NCBI GenBank assembly: GCA_900318065.1
Contig: ONIY01000006.1
Coordinates: forward strand, 45,352 to 109,351
Length of the DNA: 64,000 bases
DNA from: an uncultured Prevotellaceae bacterium
GTDB taxonomy: Bacteria; Bacteroidota; Bacteroidia; Bacteroidales; Muribaculaceae
Reading direction: 5' to 3'
In this document: one piece after another, positions 16,698 to 25,531 of the stretch
How positions within the stretch are numbered: position 1 is the stretch's first letter
Layout of the letters: each line of letters opens with the position of its first letter
Position numbers and translations under genes: made by a program
The notes under the pieces: model-generated
The model's input: the letters and a program-made list of their open reading frames with translations, nothing else
What the model was told of the DNA's origin: nothing
Database searches by the model: none

Positions 16698-17051
16698 GTT
16701 TTGTCTCTCTTGTTATTGTGTTTAGTTAATAATATGTTATAATTCTCTCAATTATAAGGGGATAAGTCGAAATGAGAAAAATCAAAATCAATGCATTCTT
16801 AATCATCAAAAGTTGTAGATGTAGTGCTATAAGTCCCGAAAAAAATCGAGTTATAGCTCACTATCTCGTCTCAAAAATCCTACATTCTTCTGAAAATCAC
16901 CATGTTGTATTTTTGGACTTTTATGGAATTGTATTGGGGGGAGCAGCAAGAAATTTACCACATTTCTGCACTAATCTTATAAAAAACATGCTTATATTTT
17001 TCTGGAATCGGTATTTTTTGTATATTTGCAGAAAAAAAATAAAGCACTTTT
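16698..17051. other. Divergent intergenic region between minus-strand element genes and a plus-strand ATPase
   Basis: About 350 bases without a credible gene; a possible 110-residue plus-strand frame here has no protein-like pattern and runs into the ATPase. It contains the palindrome at 16737-16757, the ATPase promoter element TATATTTG at 17021-17028, and the left copy of the 71-bp direct repeat. Confidence 0.6.
16737..16757. promoter_or_regulatory. Operator-like palindrome
   Basis: TTATAATT and AATTATAA form a perfect 8-bp inverted repeat around CTCTC, 40 bases upstream of the first minus-strand gene (start 16697). Size and position suit a dimeric repressor site, but no binding protein is assigned. 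Confidence 0.4.
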
Positions 17052-17052
17052 A
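16982..17052 (+). repeat. Left copy of 71-bp imperfect direct repeat flanking the ATPase gene
   Basis: Pairs with 18514-18584. The first 50 bases align without gaps at 35 of 50 identities, beginning with 14 identical bases (AAAAACATGCTTAT); the tails match again with a 2-base offset at AAGCACTT. This left copy contains the gene's promoter element TATATTTG (17021-17028) and ends at the start codon. Confidence 0.6.
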
Positions 17053-18494
17053 TGGGAATAATTGGTCGAGAAAAAGAGATAGCAGAACTATATCAGTTAT
17101 ATGATAGCGGCAAATCAGAGTTTGTGGCAGTATATGGTCGTCGCCGTGTCGGGAAGACTTTTCTTGTTGACGAAAGTCTGAAAGGAAAAATCACTTTTCG
17201 CCATGCGGGTCTCTCTCCTGTTGACAAAGAGAACAGTAAGAACAGTTTGAAATATCAACTTCGCCAGTTCTATATTTCTCTTCAGCAGCATGGCATGAAG
17301 AGGAGCAAGTGTCCTACCTCATGGATGGAGGCATTCTTTCTGTTGTCACAATTTCTCGAGAATCACGATACAGGTAAGAGGCAAGTGGTATTTCTTGATG
17401 AGCTGCCATGGCTCGACACTCCCAAATCGGGATTCATCACAGCTTTTGAGGGATTCTGGAACTCTTGGGCATGCCATCGCGACAACCTCATGCTTATTGT
17501 GTGTGGATCGGCAAACTCTTGGATGCTCAACAACTTAGTAAACAATCATGGTGGACTATATGGACGCATTACTTGGGAAATAAAGCTTCATCCATTCAAA
17601 CTTTCTGAATGTGAGCAGTTTTACAAGAGTCAGGACTTAAACATGACCCGTTACGACATAGTGCAGAGCTATATGATTCTTGGTGGTATTCCTTATTACA
17701 TGAGATATTTAAGAAAAGAGTTCAGCCTTGCGCAGAATCTTGACGCACTGTTCTTTGCCGAAGATGCACGATTGCGTGATGAATACAATCGCTTATTTGC
17801 ATCGGTGTTTTCCAATCCCGAAGAAATGAAACGGATTGTAGAACTGCTTGCCACAAGACATTCGGGTTTCACACGCAAAGAACTGATTGATTTGGGACAT
17901 TTCAAAGATAGCGGATATTTCTCTAAAATGCTTATGGCACTTATTGCAAGCGACTTCATTCAGACTTATGTGCCTTTCGGGAAATCAAAACGCGATTTAA
18001 TGTACAAGCTGACCGACCACTTCTGTCTCTTCTATCTGAGGTTTGTTGAGAACAGAACTGAGCTTGACCCAGAGTTCTGGATGCATAATGTGAATGCACC
18101 GGCCATCAATAGTTGGCGTGGTATCGCTTTTGAGGAAGTCTGCTTCAATCATGTTTATCAAATCAAGGCAGCATTAAGTATACTTGGAGTGTCATCCACA
18201 CAGTCGCCATTAATAATAAAAGGTGATGGTGACAAAGAGGGCACTCAGATAGACCTCATTATTAACAGAAAGGATAATGTTGCAAGCGTGTGTGAGATGA
18301 AGTTTTACAATGCACCGTTTACAGTTAATAAGGAATATCACTTCAAGATTGTCCAACGTAATAACCAATTGGCCGAACTGCTGCCTCGACATGCTTCAAT
18401 ACATAACGTGCTTGTCTCAACTTATGGTATCAAAGACAATGAGTACAGCGGAGACTTTCAGTCTGTGGTATGCCTTGACGATTTATTTAGATAA
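17052..18494 (+). CDS. AAA ATPase of the DUF234 type
   Basis: A 480-residue ATPase. Walker A is GRRRVGKT (29-36) and Walker B is VVFLDELPWLD (about 113-123). A winged-helix segment follows (GFTRKELIDLGHFKDSGYFS). The C-terminal domain carries the nuclease-like pattern QIDLIINRK, then CEMKF, typical of DUF234 and related archaeal/Bacteroidales ATPases and resembling PD-(D/E)XK active sites. The biological role of the family is not established; proposals include defence or toxin-like functions and mobile-element maintenance. The gene is bracketed by a 71-bp imperfect direct repeat and followed by a hairpin at 18590-18635, and has its own -7 element at 17021-17028. Confidence 0.85.
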   Translation: MGIIGREKEIAELYQLYDSGKSEFVAVYGRRRVGKTFLVDESLKGKITFRHAGLSPVDKENSKNSLKYQLRQFYISLQQHGMKRSKCPTSWMEAFFLLSQFLENHDTGKRQVVFLDELPWLDTPKSGFITAFEGFWNSWACHRDNLMLIVCGSANSWMLNNLVNNHGGLYGRITWEIKLHPFKLSECEQFYKSQDLNMTRYDIVQSYMILGGIPYYMRYLRKEFSLAQNLDALFFAEDARLRDEYNRLFASVFSNPEEMKRIVELLATRHSGFTRKELIDLGHFKDSGYFSKMLMALIASDFIQTYVPFGKSKRDLMYKLTDHFCLFYLRFVENRTELDPEFWMHNVNAPAINSWRGIAFEEVCFNHVYQIKAALSILGVSSTQSPLIIKGDGDKEGTQIDLIINRKDNVASVCEMKFYNAPFTVNKEYHFKIVQRNNQLAELLPRHASIHNVLVSTYGIKDNEYSGDFQSVVCLDDLFR

Positions 18495-18513
18495 TTGTGG
18501 AATAAAAACCGAC

Positions 18514-18584
18514 AAAAACATGCTTATGATTTACTAGAATTGGCATTTTAACCCTGATCCCAGAAAAATATAAGCACTTCTTAT
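18514..18584 (+). repeat. Right copy of 71-bp imperfect direct repeat
   Basis: Second copy of the repeat at 16982-17052, starting 20 bases after the ATPase stop. The promoter element present in the left copy has diverged here, as expected if only the left copy is under selection. Confidence 0.6.
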
Positions 18585-18589
18585 TTTTC

Positions 18590-18635
18590 AAAAATCAGCC
18601 ATTTTCGAGATTTTTTTTGAAAACGGCTGAATTTT
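18590..18635. terminator. Long hairpin, probable bidirectional terminator
   Basis: Arms of 17 bases (18590-18606 and 18619-18635) match with two mismatches and carry A/T runs on the outside, so it could end transcription from either side: the ATPase from the left and possibly integrase-side transcripts from the right. Confidence 0.6.
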
Positions 18636-19032
18636 CCGAAGGTGCGAAAATCTTATTTGCCTCATTTACAGCAAATAGCATATCAAGCCATCAACAAATC
18701 CACCTAAAAAATGATCCTTGTTTTAATCATGTCATCAGCGTTTAATAAAATGAAAAAAAGAAGAGCGGGCACCATGCTTCTTCAGCAATAATGTCCGCTG
18801 CTTCTTCCGAGCTCTTCCATCAAGTAGCCAGCACATTAGGCCAGCATGCAAGATGAAATGCAAGCGCTCGTGTGATGGCGGTAGCACACTTGCTCTTCGC
18901 AAATGGCTCCGTACCATCGGTAAATATATGTAGTTATTATATATTGTTACCGCCCACCGCCAGCCATAATGCCAGCAGTCCATATGGGTCGGTTATTGTC
19001 TATGTATAAGGGTTTGAGGGGGATTTTAAGAG

Positions 19033-20493
19033 TCAATTTTGTTTCCCTTCATTTAGCAACGAAAGCAACAACTCCTTCTGCTCATCGGTCATGGTTGATA
19101 ATAAATTCTTGACTTCTATTTTTTCCCGTTCCATTCTCTCTTCCTTATTCTCATCACCTAAGATTTGATCAAATGGCTTGAAGATGTTTCTCAATGCATC
19201 ATCTTGAGCTACGGTATCAAATTGACCCATATAACCTTCTGTCGTTTTTAGGCTAGAGTGAGCAAGAAGTTCTTTCATCATCATAGAAGGAGTATTTTGA
19301 TCTCTTCCTAATTTCGCAAAGGAGTGACGACTCACGTGAAATGATATATGCTTGTCTATCTCAGCAAGTTTTTCTATTGTTTTGAGTTCTTTGTTTATCA
19401 ATGCATTTTTAGATGATATCTGTTGATATAGTTTTTCTTTTATATCTGGCGACATTGTCTCTTTTTCTTTTTGAGTAACAGCTTTAGAATAAGAACTTCT
19501 GTTATCAAGAAAAGGAAAAATATAATCGTCAATCTTTGATTCCTTCTTTTTGTAAAGGTCTAATATCTTTGCCGTTATAGCTATGATTGGTAAATCTTGC
19601 ACTTTACCATTTTTGCTCATAACATATATAAGACGATCACCTACAATATTACGCCATCTTAATTGAAGCAAGTCTCCAATTCTAATTCCTGCATAAAAAA
19701 GGCTAAACAAGAAACAATTGCGTACATGCCATACAACAGTCCCAGGCTCCAAGTGTAACTGAATTATTTTTACGATTTCCTCAAATTCAAGTTTTTCTTT
19801 GGTAGTCTCTTTCCAAGAAAATTTGAAATTTCTAAATGGGTCCTTCGAAGAATCTAAATAACCAAGATTTATGGCTTTGTAAGTCAGTGTACGAAGCCTT
19901 TTCATATGATTCATTATTGTGTTGTCATGTAATTTTCTTTTTTTATCTTTAACTAACTTATTCGATGCTCCTTTTAAATAAGAGTAGAAATCATCAATAA
20001 ATTTTGGAGTCAAATCTTCAAATTCAATGTCATTCATTTTTTGCTTCTTCATGAAATCTTCAAGTCTGTTTTGAAGAGACAAAAAAATCTTGTAGTAATT
20101 GTATTGACCTCCATTACGCAGGTTTTCAGTAAATCCCTTTGTAAACTCAAAAAATGATTTATCGGGGTTGGTTTGATCCTCAACTCCTCTTTTAATTTCG
20201 CTGGCGGTTAAGTATTCTTTGTTATATGCCATGTCAGAATGAATTTTCTTTACACCTGCCAATTCTTTTGCCAATGTCTCGTTTTTTATGGCTGACTCTG
20301 GATCACTTTGCCGTATCCAGTTGTCATTCCTTGGGCGTTTATTAAAGTGTTTCAGGTCAGACACTTCTACTGAAGATTTTACATAGCTTTTCTTTTTATT
20401 TTTTGTGATACGTATAAAAAGCGTATATTTGCCAAAACGATTAGGTTTGTTGTTCGCTATTATTGCAAAGGTGGTATGTGTGCCAGCAGTCAT
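19033..20493 (-). CDS. Tyrosine recombinase (integrase)
   Basis: A 486-residue integrase. The N-terminal part resembles the arm-binding region of Bacteroidales integrases (KYTLFIRITKNKKKSYVKSS). A core-binding SAM-like helical domain follows (FEDLTPKFIDDFYSYLKGAS). The catalytic domain shows Arg in FYAGIRIGDLLQLRW, the His-x-x-Arg box HVSRHSF, a second His in LLAHSSLKTTEGYMG, and the nucleophilic Tyr in that last motif. Family role: site-specific integration and excision of phages or conjugative elements. It lies at the right edge of the AT-rich element reading inward, about 270 bases from the 124-bp repeat at 20763, a plausible attachment region. Confidence 0.95.
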   Translation of the reverse strand: MTAGTHTTFAIIANNKPNRFGKYTLFIRITKNKKKSYVKSSVEVSDLKHFNKRPRNDNWIRQSDPESAIKNETLAKELAGVKKIHSDMAYNKEYLTASEIKRGVEDQTNPDKSFFEFTKGFTENLRNGGQYNYYKIFLSLQNRLEDFMKKQKMNDIEFEDLTPKFIDDFYSYLKGASNKLVKDKKRKLHDNTIMNHMKRLRTLTYKAINLGYLDSSKDPFRNFKFSWKETTKEKLEFEEIVKIIQLHLEPGTVVWHVRNCFLFSLFYAGIRIGDLLQLRWRNIVGDRLIYVMSKNGKVQDLPIIAITAKILDLYKKKESKIDDYIFPFLDNRSSYSKAVTQKEKETMSPDIKEKLYQQISSKNALINKELKTIEKLAEIDKHISFHVSRHSFAKLGRDQNTPSMMMKELLAHSSLKTTEGYMGQFDTVAQDDALRNIFKPFDQILGDENKEERMEREKIEVKNLLSTMTDEQKELLLSLLNEGKQN

Positions 20494-20762
20494 AAGGAAA
20501 TGTTTAATAAAAATTTATTAATCTCTTGCAACAATCAAGTATTATGACGATATTTGCAAACTAAATATATATGATTAGTAGAGTTCTTTTTGAACTATTG
20601 GGCTACAAAGATAAATATATTTACTGGAACTTTACTGGAACTTTTCGCTCATTTTATTACTTTTTTAACAATTTACGCTTCGTATTGATATGTTCATAAC
20701 ATACTGATTATTAATAAATAAGCGTAATTTTAGTGAAATAGAATGAAATTTGAAAGAATCCC

Positions 20763-20886
20763 AGTCGGAGTACGATTCACATCAGCCAATGAGCACATAT
20801 TCAGCTCATTGGCTGATTTTTATTTCAAAAAATCCACACATATTCTCCCATATAAGAATAGAATCAAGAGTCTCACACATTCCAGA
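20763..20886. repeat. 124-bp direct repeat, copy 1
   Basis: Same length and nearly identical to 22436-22559, with only a handful of substitutions and no gaps. It contains a perfect 13-bp hairpin (20781-20793 with 20805-20817) followed by TTTTT. In copy 2 the right end of the repeat is the last codons and stop of the minus-strand ATPase gene, so copy 1 carries a detached remnant of that gene's 3' end. Confidence 0.9.
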
Positions 20887-20973
20887 CCATGAACAATAAC
20901 TTTTACTGCACATTGTGTATGATAGAATAAACACAGAACAGAAGACATATGGTGGAACGAACAACTCACATTT

Positions 20974-21034
20974 GCCAACTGCCACATCAAAACTCAGCCA
21001 ACTGCCACATCAAAACTCAGCCAACTACCACATT
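20974..21034. repeat. 23-bp tandem repeat, about 2.6 copies
   Basis: Two identical 23-bp units beginning GCCAACTGCCACATC at 20974 and 20997, then a partial third unit from 21020 with one substitution. It lies about 14-75 bases upstream of the ATPase -33 element and could bind a regulator; the unit reads like an iteron, but no replication gene is adjacent. Confidence 0.85.
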
Positions 21035-21047
21035 TTCTTTAATATAA

Positions 21048-21080
21048 TTTGCTAAAGAATTATATTTATGTGTATCTTTG
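21048..21080 (+). promoter_or_regulatory. Promoter of the AAA ATPase gene
   Basis: TTTG at 21048-21051, a 21-base spacer, and TATCTTTG at 21073-21080: a full match to the Bacteroidales vegetative promoter. The start codon lies 38 bases downstream. Confidence 0.75.
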
Positions 21081-21118
21081 TACTCCAAATTAGTTCTTAC
21101 AATTAATCACTATTGATT

Positions 21119-22429
21119 ATGGAATATAAAAAAAGAATAGCAGACCAAATACTTACCGATAAGTTAGAGGCATCTGGGGCAGTTCTTGTTGAGGGACCCA
21201 AATACTGCGGTAAGACAACTTTGGCTGCGCAACAGGCTGGTAGCATTCTGTCTATGGCTGACCCTGACACATTGAGTCAGAACCTAGCTCTTGCAAGGAC
21301 GAATATATCTAGGCTTCTTATAGGTGACACACCCAGGTTAATTGACGAATGGCAAATTGCACCTCAGTTTTGGGATGCAGTGAGAAATGAAGTGGATAAA
21401 CGACAAGAAGACGGACAATTTATCCTTACTGGCTCTACTGTGCCGCCGAAACCGAAAAAAGACGTAAATGGAAAACTGATTGAAGAAGAACAAATACACC
21501 ATACTGGCACAGGGCGCATCTCCCGCCTCAAGCTTCGCACGATGACACTGTGGGAATCAGAGGATTCTACAGGAATGGTTAGTTTAGAAGGACTATTTGA
21601 AAATGCTGAAACTATTGATGGAGAAAGCCATATCGATTTAGACAGGCTTGCTTATCTAACTTGCCGTGGTGGATGGCCTAAGGCAACCTTAAAGAAAAGT
21701 GTGAAGGCTGCTCTTGCACAAGCATTTGACTATTATGATTCCGTTGTTAGTAACGACATAAAAAGAGTCGACGACGTTGATAGGGATGAGGAACTTACAA
21801 AGCGTATCATGCGGTCATATGCACGCAACCAGGCTAGCCAGGCAACTGCTGGCACCATTTTAGCTGATATCAAGAATAACGGTGATGATCAAATGTCGGA
21901 AAACACAGTGTATAACTACATTAAGGCCCTGAAAGAAATTTTTGTTATTGAAGACTCTGTTGCCTGGAATCCGAATCTTAGAAGCAAAACGGCCATCAGG
22001 ACTTCAGACACTCGCTATTTCATTGACCCATCTATTGCCACTGCAGCATTAGGCCTTGGGCCTAAGGATTTGATAAATGATATGAACACCTTTGGACTTA
22101 TATTTGAAACCCTAGCCATTAGGGATTTGCGTGTTTATGCAGAGTCAATAGATGGAAAGGTTTATCACTATCGTGACAAGAATAATTTGGAGTGCGATGC
22201 TGTTGTTCATCTCAGAAATGGCTATTATGGACTGATTGAGATAAAGATTGGTGGTGCTAATCTTATCAATGAAGGAGCAAATAGCTTGAAAACACTTTCT
22301 GACAAGATTGACACTACAAAAATGAAGAAGCCTTCATTCCTGATGGTGTTGACTGGCATCGGTGACTATGCATACAAACGTCCAGAAGATGGAGTGTTGG
22401 TTGTTCCTATTGGATGCCTAAAAAATTAG
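21119..22429 (+). CDS. AAA ATPase with C-terminal DUF4143 domain
   Basis: A 436-residue ATPase from the ATG at 21119; a TTG two codons earlier is also possible. Walker A is GPKYCGKT (26-33). Walker B is PRLIDEWQ. Sensor-like FILTGSTVPP follows. The C-terminal DUF4143 part shows YHYRDKNNLECDAVVHLRNG and LIEIKIGG, a nuclease-like core. The family is widespread in gut Bacteroidales, often in variable numbers of paralogues; the function is unproven. The gene is bracketed by the 124-bp direct repeats and has its own promoter. The hairpin in copy 2 of the repeat would terminate it. Confidence 0.88.
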   Translation: MEYKKRIADQILTDKLEASGAVLVEGPKYCGKTTLAAQQAGSILSMADPDTLSQNLALARTNISRLLIGDTPRLIDEWQIAPQFWDAVRNEVDKRQEDGQFILTGSTVPPKPKKDVNGKLIEEEQIHHTGTGRISRLKLRTMTLWESEDSTGMVSLEGLFENAETIDGESHIDLDRLAYLTCRGGWPKATLKKSVKAALAQAFDYYDSVVSNDIKRVDDVDRDEELTKRIMRSYARNQASQATAGTILADIKNNGDDQMSENTVYNYIKALKEIFVIEDSVAWNPNLRSKTAIRTSDTRYFIDPSIATAALGLGPKDLINDMNTFGLIFETLAIRDLRVYAESIDGKVYHYRDKNNLECDAVVHLRNGYYGLIEIKIGGANLINEGANSLKTLSDKIDTTKMKKPSFLMVLTGIGDYAYKRPEDGVLVVPIGCLKN

Positions 22430-22435
22430 ACGTCT

Positions 22436-22559
22436 AGTCGGAGTACGATTCACATCAGCCAATGAGCACATATTCAGCTTATTGGCTGATTTTTATTTCA
22501 ATAAATCCACACATATTCCCCCATATAAAAATAGAATCAAGAGTCTCACACATTCCAGA
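22436..22559. repeat. 124-bp direct repeat, copy 2, overlapping a gene end
   Basis: Begins 6 bases after the ATPase stop at 22429. It contains the hairpin (22454-22466 with 22478-22490, one non-Watson-Crick pair) and ends inside the 3' end of the minus-strand ATPase gene (stop at 22546-22548). The hairpin lies between two converging genes and so can act as a shared terminator. Confidence 0.9.
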
Positions 22560-23808
22560 TCCCCATCAGCCACTTCCATACTGGCACCACGGGTATTCCA
22601 TCTTCTGCGCTCTCCTCATCATACGTTATCAGCAGGCACTCCCAGTCCTCGTGCGCCTTGGCATACTTCACTAGTGGTGGCACCTCCCTGTTGTAGGTGG
22701 TCTCATTCTTGATGCTGTAGGATACCTGTATGGCCAGCTTCTCGTCAGGGACAATGAAGTCTATCTCCTTCTGCGCGTTCATGAAAAACACATTCTTTTT
22801 GCCAAACCGCCTGCACAACTCCACCGCCACCATGTTCTCCAGTAGCGATGTCTCTGAGTTCAACAGGAACAGGTTCAACAGCCCATTGTCAACGAAATAG
22901 TATTTCTTCTGCGTCTCCTTCTCCGTCAGTTTCCCAACCTCATTATCCATGGGCAGTATCAGCCAACTGTCGGCGGCATATTCCGCATAGTCTATCGTAG
23001 TAGGCACGCTGATGGGTGACCCAGTTGCTACTATTACGTTCCTCAGTCGGTTATACGACAACGGCTGCTTCACACTCTCTGCCATCTTCTTAATCAGGAT
23101 GTTCAGCACCCTGTCGTTCTTAATGTTGTTTCGTGCGCAAATGTCACCCAGATAAATCTTTTGATACAGGCTCGAAAGCATCGCCCGCTTGTTCTTAAAT
23201 GACAAAATCTCTGGTAGGCCACCGAAATAGAAGTATTCATTCAAATGCCGCTTCACCTCGCTTCTCTGAATCGTGTCATACTCCCAATGCGCTTTCAGCT
23301 CCACCTGCTGCGCTGCCAAATACTCCTTGAACGAATATGGGTACGCATCATAGATAAAGAACCGTCCACCCAGCGTAGTTGCCACCTCCTTACTTAGCAT
23401 CTTCGCATTGCTGCCAGTCACATATACCCTATATTTCGCATCTGTCAACCTGCGCACAAACTTATCCCAGTGTGGAATGTTCTGCACCTCATCCAGAAAG
23501 ACCACAGGCTTCTTGCCATACAGTTCCAGATGGGCCTCCAGCAGACTGTTGAAGTCCTCCGTCTGAAATTCTGCCAGACGCTCATCCTCAAAGTCCACAA
23601 ACAAAATCTCGTCCCAACCCTTTCCTGCTTCTTGTAGCTGGCGCACACGTTGATATAGCAGGTACGACTTACCCGCATGTCTCACGCCAACTATCACATA
23701 GTTGCCGTTCTCTTCGAATTCTACGGGACGGTTCACAATCACCGCCTCATCCACCTCACGTTGCTTGCTAATCAGGCATTGCTTGATGACATCTTTACCG
23801 ATACTCAT
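22546..23808 (-). CDS. AAA ATPase with C-terminal DUF4143 domain
   Basis: A 420-residue ATPase, only distantly like its two neighbours. Walker A is GVRHAGKS (41-48), Walker B is VVFLDEVQN, followed by the sensor VYVTGSNAKMLSKEV. The DUF4143 region ends with KKNVFFMNAQKEIDFIVPDE and AIQVSYSI, a variant of the nuclease-like core. It is convergent with the 21119-22429 gene. A -7 element, TATCTTTG on the minus strand at 23857-23864, lies about 50 bases upstream of its start. Its 3' end is duplicated at 20763-20886, so this locus was the original target of the rearrangement. Role unknown. Confidence 0.88.
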   Translation of the reverse strand: MSIGKDVIKQCLISKQREVDEAVIVNRPVEFEENGNYVIVGVRHAGKSYLLYQRVRQLQEAGKGWDEILFVDFEDERLAEFQTEDFNSLLEAHLELYGKKPVVFLDEVQNIPHWDKFVRRLTDAKYRVYVTGSNAKMLSKEVATTLGGRFFIYDAYPYSFKEYLAAQQVELKAHWEYDTIQRSEVKRHLNEYFYFGGLPEILSFKNKRAMLSSLYQKIYLGDICARNNIKNDRVLNILIKKMAESVKQPLSYNRLRNVIVATGSPISVPTTIDYAEYAADSWLILPMDNEVGKLTEKETQKKYYFVDNGLLNLFLLNSETSLLENMVAVELCRRFGKKNVFFMNAQKEIDFIVPDEKLAIQVSYSIKNETTYNREVPPLVKYAKAHEDWECLLITYDEESAEDGIPVVPVWKWLMGIWNV

Positions 23809-24286
23809 ATAAATTATATTTAATAAGAATAGCGTGGTTTTATTAAGTTTGATTTACAAAGATAGACATTTTTCATAAGACAAGATTAATAAAACCAGAT
23901 TTTTTTGCAAAATTATCACACTTTTTACCACAAACCATGAAGGCAAGGAAATGTTTAGCTTCAATCTTACGGCTATTACACCACCTTTTCACTTAATGAA
24001 TTGAAGCCAAAATAGAGTGCTGTTAGGGTGCTGGATAAAAAGTCTATAAGCTGGCCTTTTCGTGGGACAATCCCATTTCTTTCATTAGAACTTAACAGAA
24101 ACGCTTGCACAGCTCAAGAATTTTGACGAAATTTGCAAATAAGTTGTGCAAGCGAAGTTTACCATTAAACTTTTTACTATAAAACCACTCTATTATTAAA
24201 CTACTCCACTTTTCAACTACTTTACTATTCAACTACTCTACTACTCTACTACTCTACTATTCAACTATTTTACTATATTACTCAAA
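23809..24286. other. Intergenic region at the mobile/backbone boundary
   Basis: No gene. It holds the minus-strand promoter element at 23857-23864, an inverted repeat with 10-bp arms (24102-24111 and 24145-24154) and, from about 24195, an 8-bp tandem array leading to the Skp-like gene. Left of this point the 7/8-bp arrays are absent; right of it they are everywhere. Confidence 0.65.
24195..24280 (+). repeat. 8-bp tandem array (nnnnACTA)
   Basis: Successive octamers such as TTCAACTA, CTTTACTA, CTCTACTA (three times), TTCAACTA and TTTTACTA keep an 8-bp register up to a few bases before the start codon at 24287. It forms the 5' leader of the Skp-like gene. Confidence 0.85.
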
Positions 24287-24877
24287 ATGAAAAAGTTATT
24301 ATTGATGGCTCTGGCCATATTATCGATGAGCGCAGCAGCTCAGGAAGTTGCCGTTAAGCCTTTCAACGTCAGGTATATCGACGAGGATCGCCTGTATCAG
24401 CAATATGTAGTGGCTCAGCAGTATCTGCAGCTGCAGTCTCAGCTCAAGAACGACCTTCAGCAGGCCGAGAAGAAGAAACGCACACAGATTGAGAACTTCT
24501 ACAACCAGGTGCAAACTAAATACAAGAACAACCAGTACAAGACTCAAAAGGCTCTCGAGGCCGACCAGAAGAAGCTCGAGACCATGCAGGAAAACGCTCA
24601 AAAGGAGATGGAAGCACTGCAAAAGAAATATGAGCAGCAGCTCAACCAGGAGCAGATGAAACTCGCCAACGAGATAGACCTGTTCCTTGCCGACTATGCT
24701 GTAAAGAACGACTACGACGCCATCCTGCGCAAGGAGTCGGCAATGTTCATCAACCCCAAGTGGGATGTGACCGACGAGGTGGCCGAGGGGCTCAACGCTC
24801 GTTACAACGCTGCCAATGCCCCCACCGGTGTGGCTCAGCCCAAGGAAGACGGCAACGCCACTCCCGCACAGCCCTAA
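24287..24877 (+). CDS. Skp/OmpH-family periplasmic chaperone-like protein
   Basis: A 196-residue protein with a signal peptide (MKKLLLMALAILSMSAAAQ). The body is one long coiled coil (about 50-135, rich in Gln/Lys/Glu), as in Skp, which holds unfolded outer-membrane proteins in the periplasm. The C-terminus is a disordered Pro/Ala-rich tail (TGVAQPKEDGNATPAQP), longer than in E. coli Skp. No bamA or lpxD neighbour is present, so this may be a secondary paralogue. The start is fixed by the signal peptide. Confidence 0.8.
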   Translation: MKKLLLMALAILSMSAAAQEVAVKPFNVRYIDEDRLYQQYVVAQQYLQLQSQLKNDLQQAEKKKRTQIENFYNQVQTKYKNNQYKTQKALEADQKKLETMQENAQKEMEALQKKYEQQLNQEQMKLANEIDLFLADYAVKNDYDAILRKESAMFINPKWDVTDEVAEGLNARYNAANAPTGVAQPKEDGNATPAQP

Positions 24878-25067
24878 TCAACTCATTAATATCCAGATAA
24901 TGAATAACTTAAGTTTCTATTGTAACGATGAGAATAGTTAAACTATTGTGTGTCAATTCCCCCTCTATCTTAGAGGAGGAGCTTATCGCCTGATATTGAG
25001 AGCCTTTGATGCACATAATCACTTTAGAAACCTGAGTGAATAAGAATAAACTAAAAAAGACAAAGCT

Positions 25068-25508
25068 ATGAAAAAAATTTTATTTGCCTTAATGGCTATG
25101 GTAATGATGGCAGGCACTGCCCTTGCCGACGACAACATCGTTGACATTCCTTTCAACAAAGTTCCCGACCTGGGACAACGCATTGTGAAGTCCTACTTCC
25201 CCAGCAACCAGGTGGTGAAGGCAGTGAAGAACAAGAGCAAGAACATGAACAACCGCACCTGCGTGCTGCTCGACAATGAGGCTACCATCGAGTTTGACAA
25301 GGACGGACACTGGATGATTGTTGACTGCCGCAAGGCGAGCGTGCCCATGCGCATGGTGCCCGGCAAGATCCAGATGATCCTCAGCAAGAGCCATCCTGGC
25401 GCCGACGTGGTGTATATGGGCCGTGAAATCAAGAATGGCGACATCACCATCCTGCTCAACGATGGCACCGAGCTGCACTTCACCAACGAGCACACTCTGA
25501 TTCAGTAA
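25068..25508 (+). CDS. PepSY-like secreted protein
   Basis: A 146-residue exported protein: signal peptide MKKILFALMAMVMMAGTALA, then a compact domain with two similar halves (VPDLGQRIVKSYFPSNQVVK and PGKIQMILSKSHPGADVVYM). This resembles the PepSY-like/BLIP-like secreted proteins common in Bacteroidales (formerly DUF2874). They are periplasmic; no reaction is known. It stands alone, followed by repeat arrays. Confidence 0.75.
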   Translation: MKKILFALMAMVMMAGTALADDNIVDIPFNKVPDLGQRIVKSYFPSNQVVKAVKNKSKNMNNRTCVLLDNEATIEFDKDGHWMIVDCRKASVPMRMVPGKIQMILSKSHPGADVVYMGREIKNGDITILLNDGTELHFTNEHTLIQ

Positions 25509-25531
25509 GGTGAGAGGGAAGAGGTGAGAGT

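Larger units (their letters stand above)
18495..19032. other. Gene-free gap between ATPase and integrase
   Basis: Holds the right copy of the 71-bp repeat (18514-18584) and a long hairpin (18590-18635). The remainder to 19032 shows nothing I can name. An 82-residue minus-strand frame at 18735-18983 has no protein-like pattern. Confidence 0.6.
20494..21118. other. Intergenic region with repeat copy, tandem repeat and ATPase promoter
   Basis: No gene. In order: AT-rich integrase upstream region; first copy of the 124-bp repeat (20763-20886) with its hairpin; a 23-bp tandem repeat (20974-21034); and the promoter of the downstream ATPase (21048-21080). Confidence 0.7.

Noticed and set aside
16772-17104. 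110-residue plus-strand frame before the ATPase
   Set aside because: It runs through the promoter and into the ATPase in another frame; the sequence is not protein-like.
18735-18983. 82-residue minus-strand frame
   Set aside because: No start context, no domain and biased composition; likely chance.
20750-20775. Possible tRNA 3' end (GAATCCCAGTCGGAGTAC) as the attachment site
   Set aside because: No T-arm or acceptor partner can be built upstream, and the second repeat copy lacks the bases before AGTCGG. Kept only as a possible remnant.
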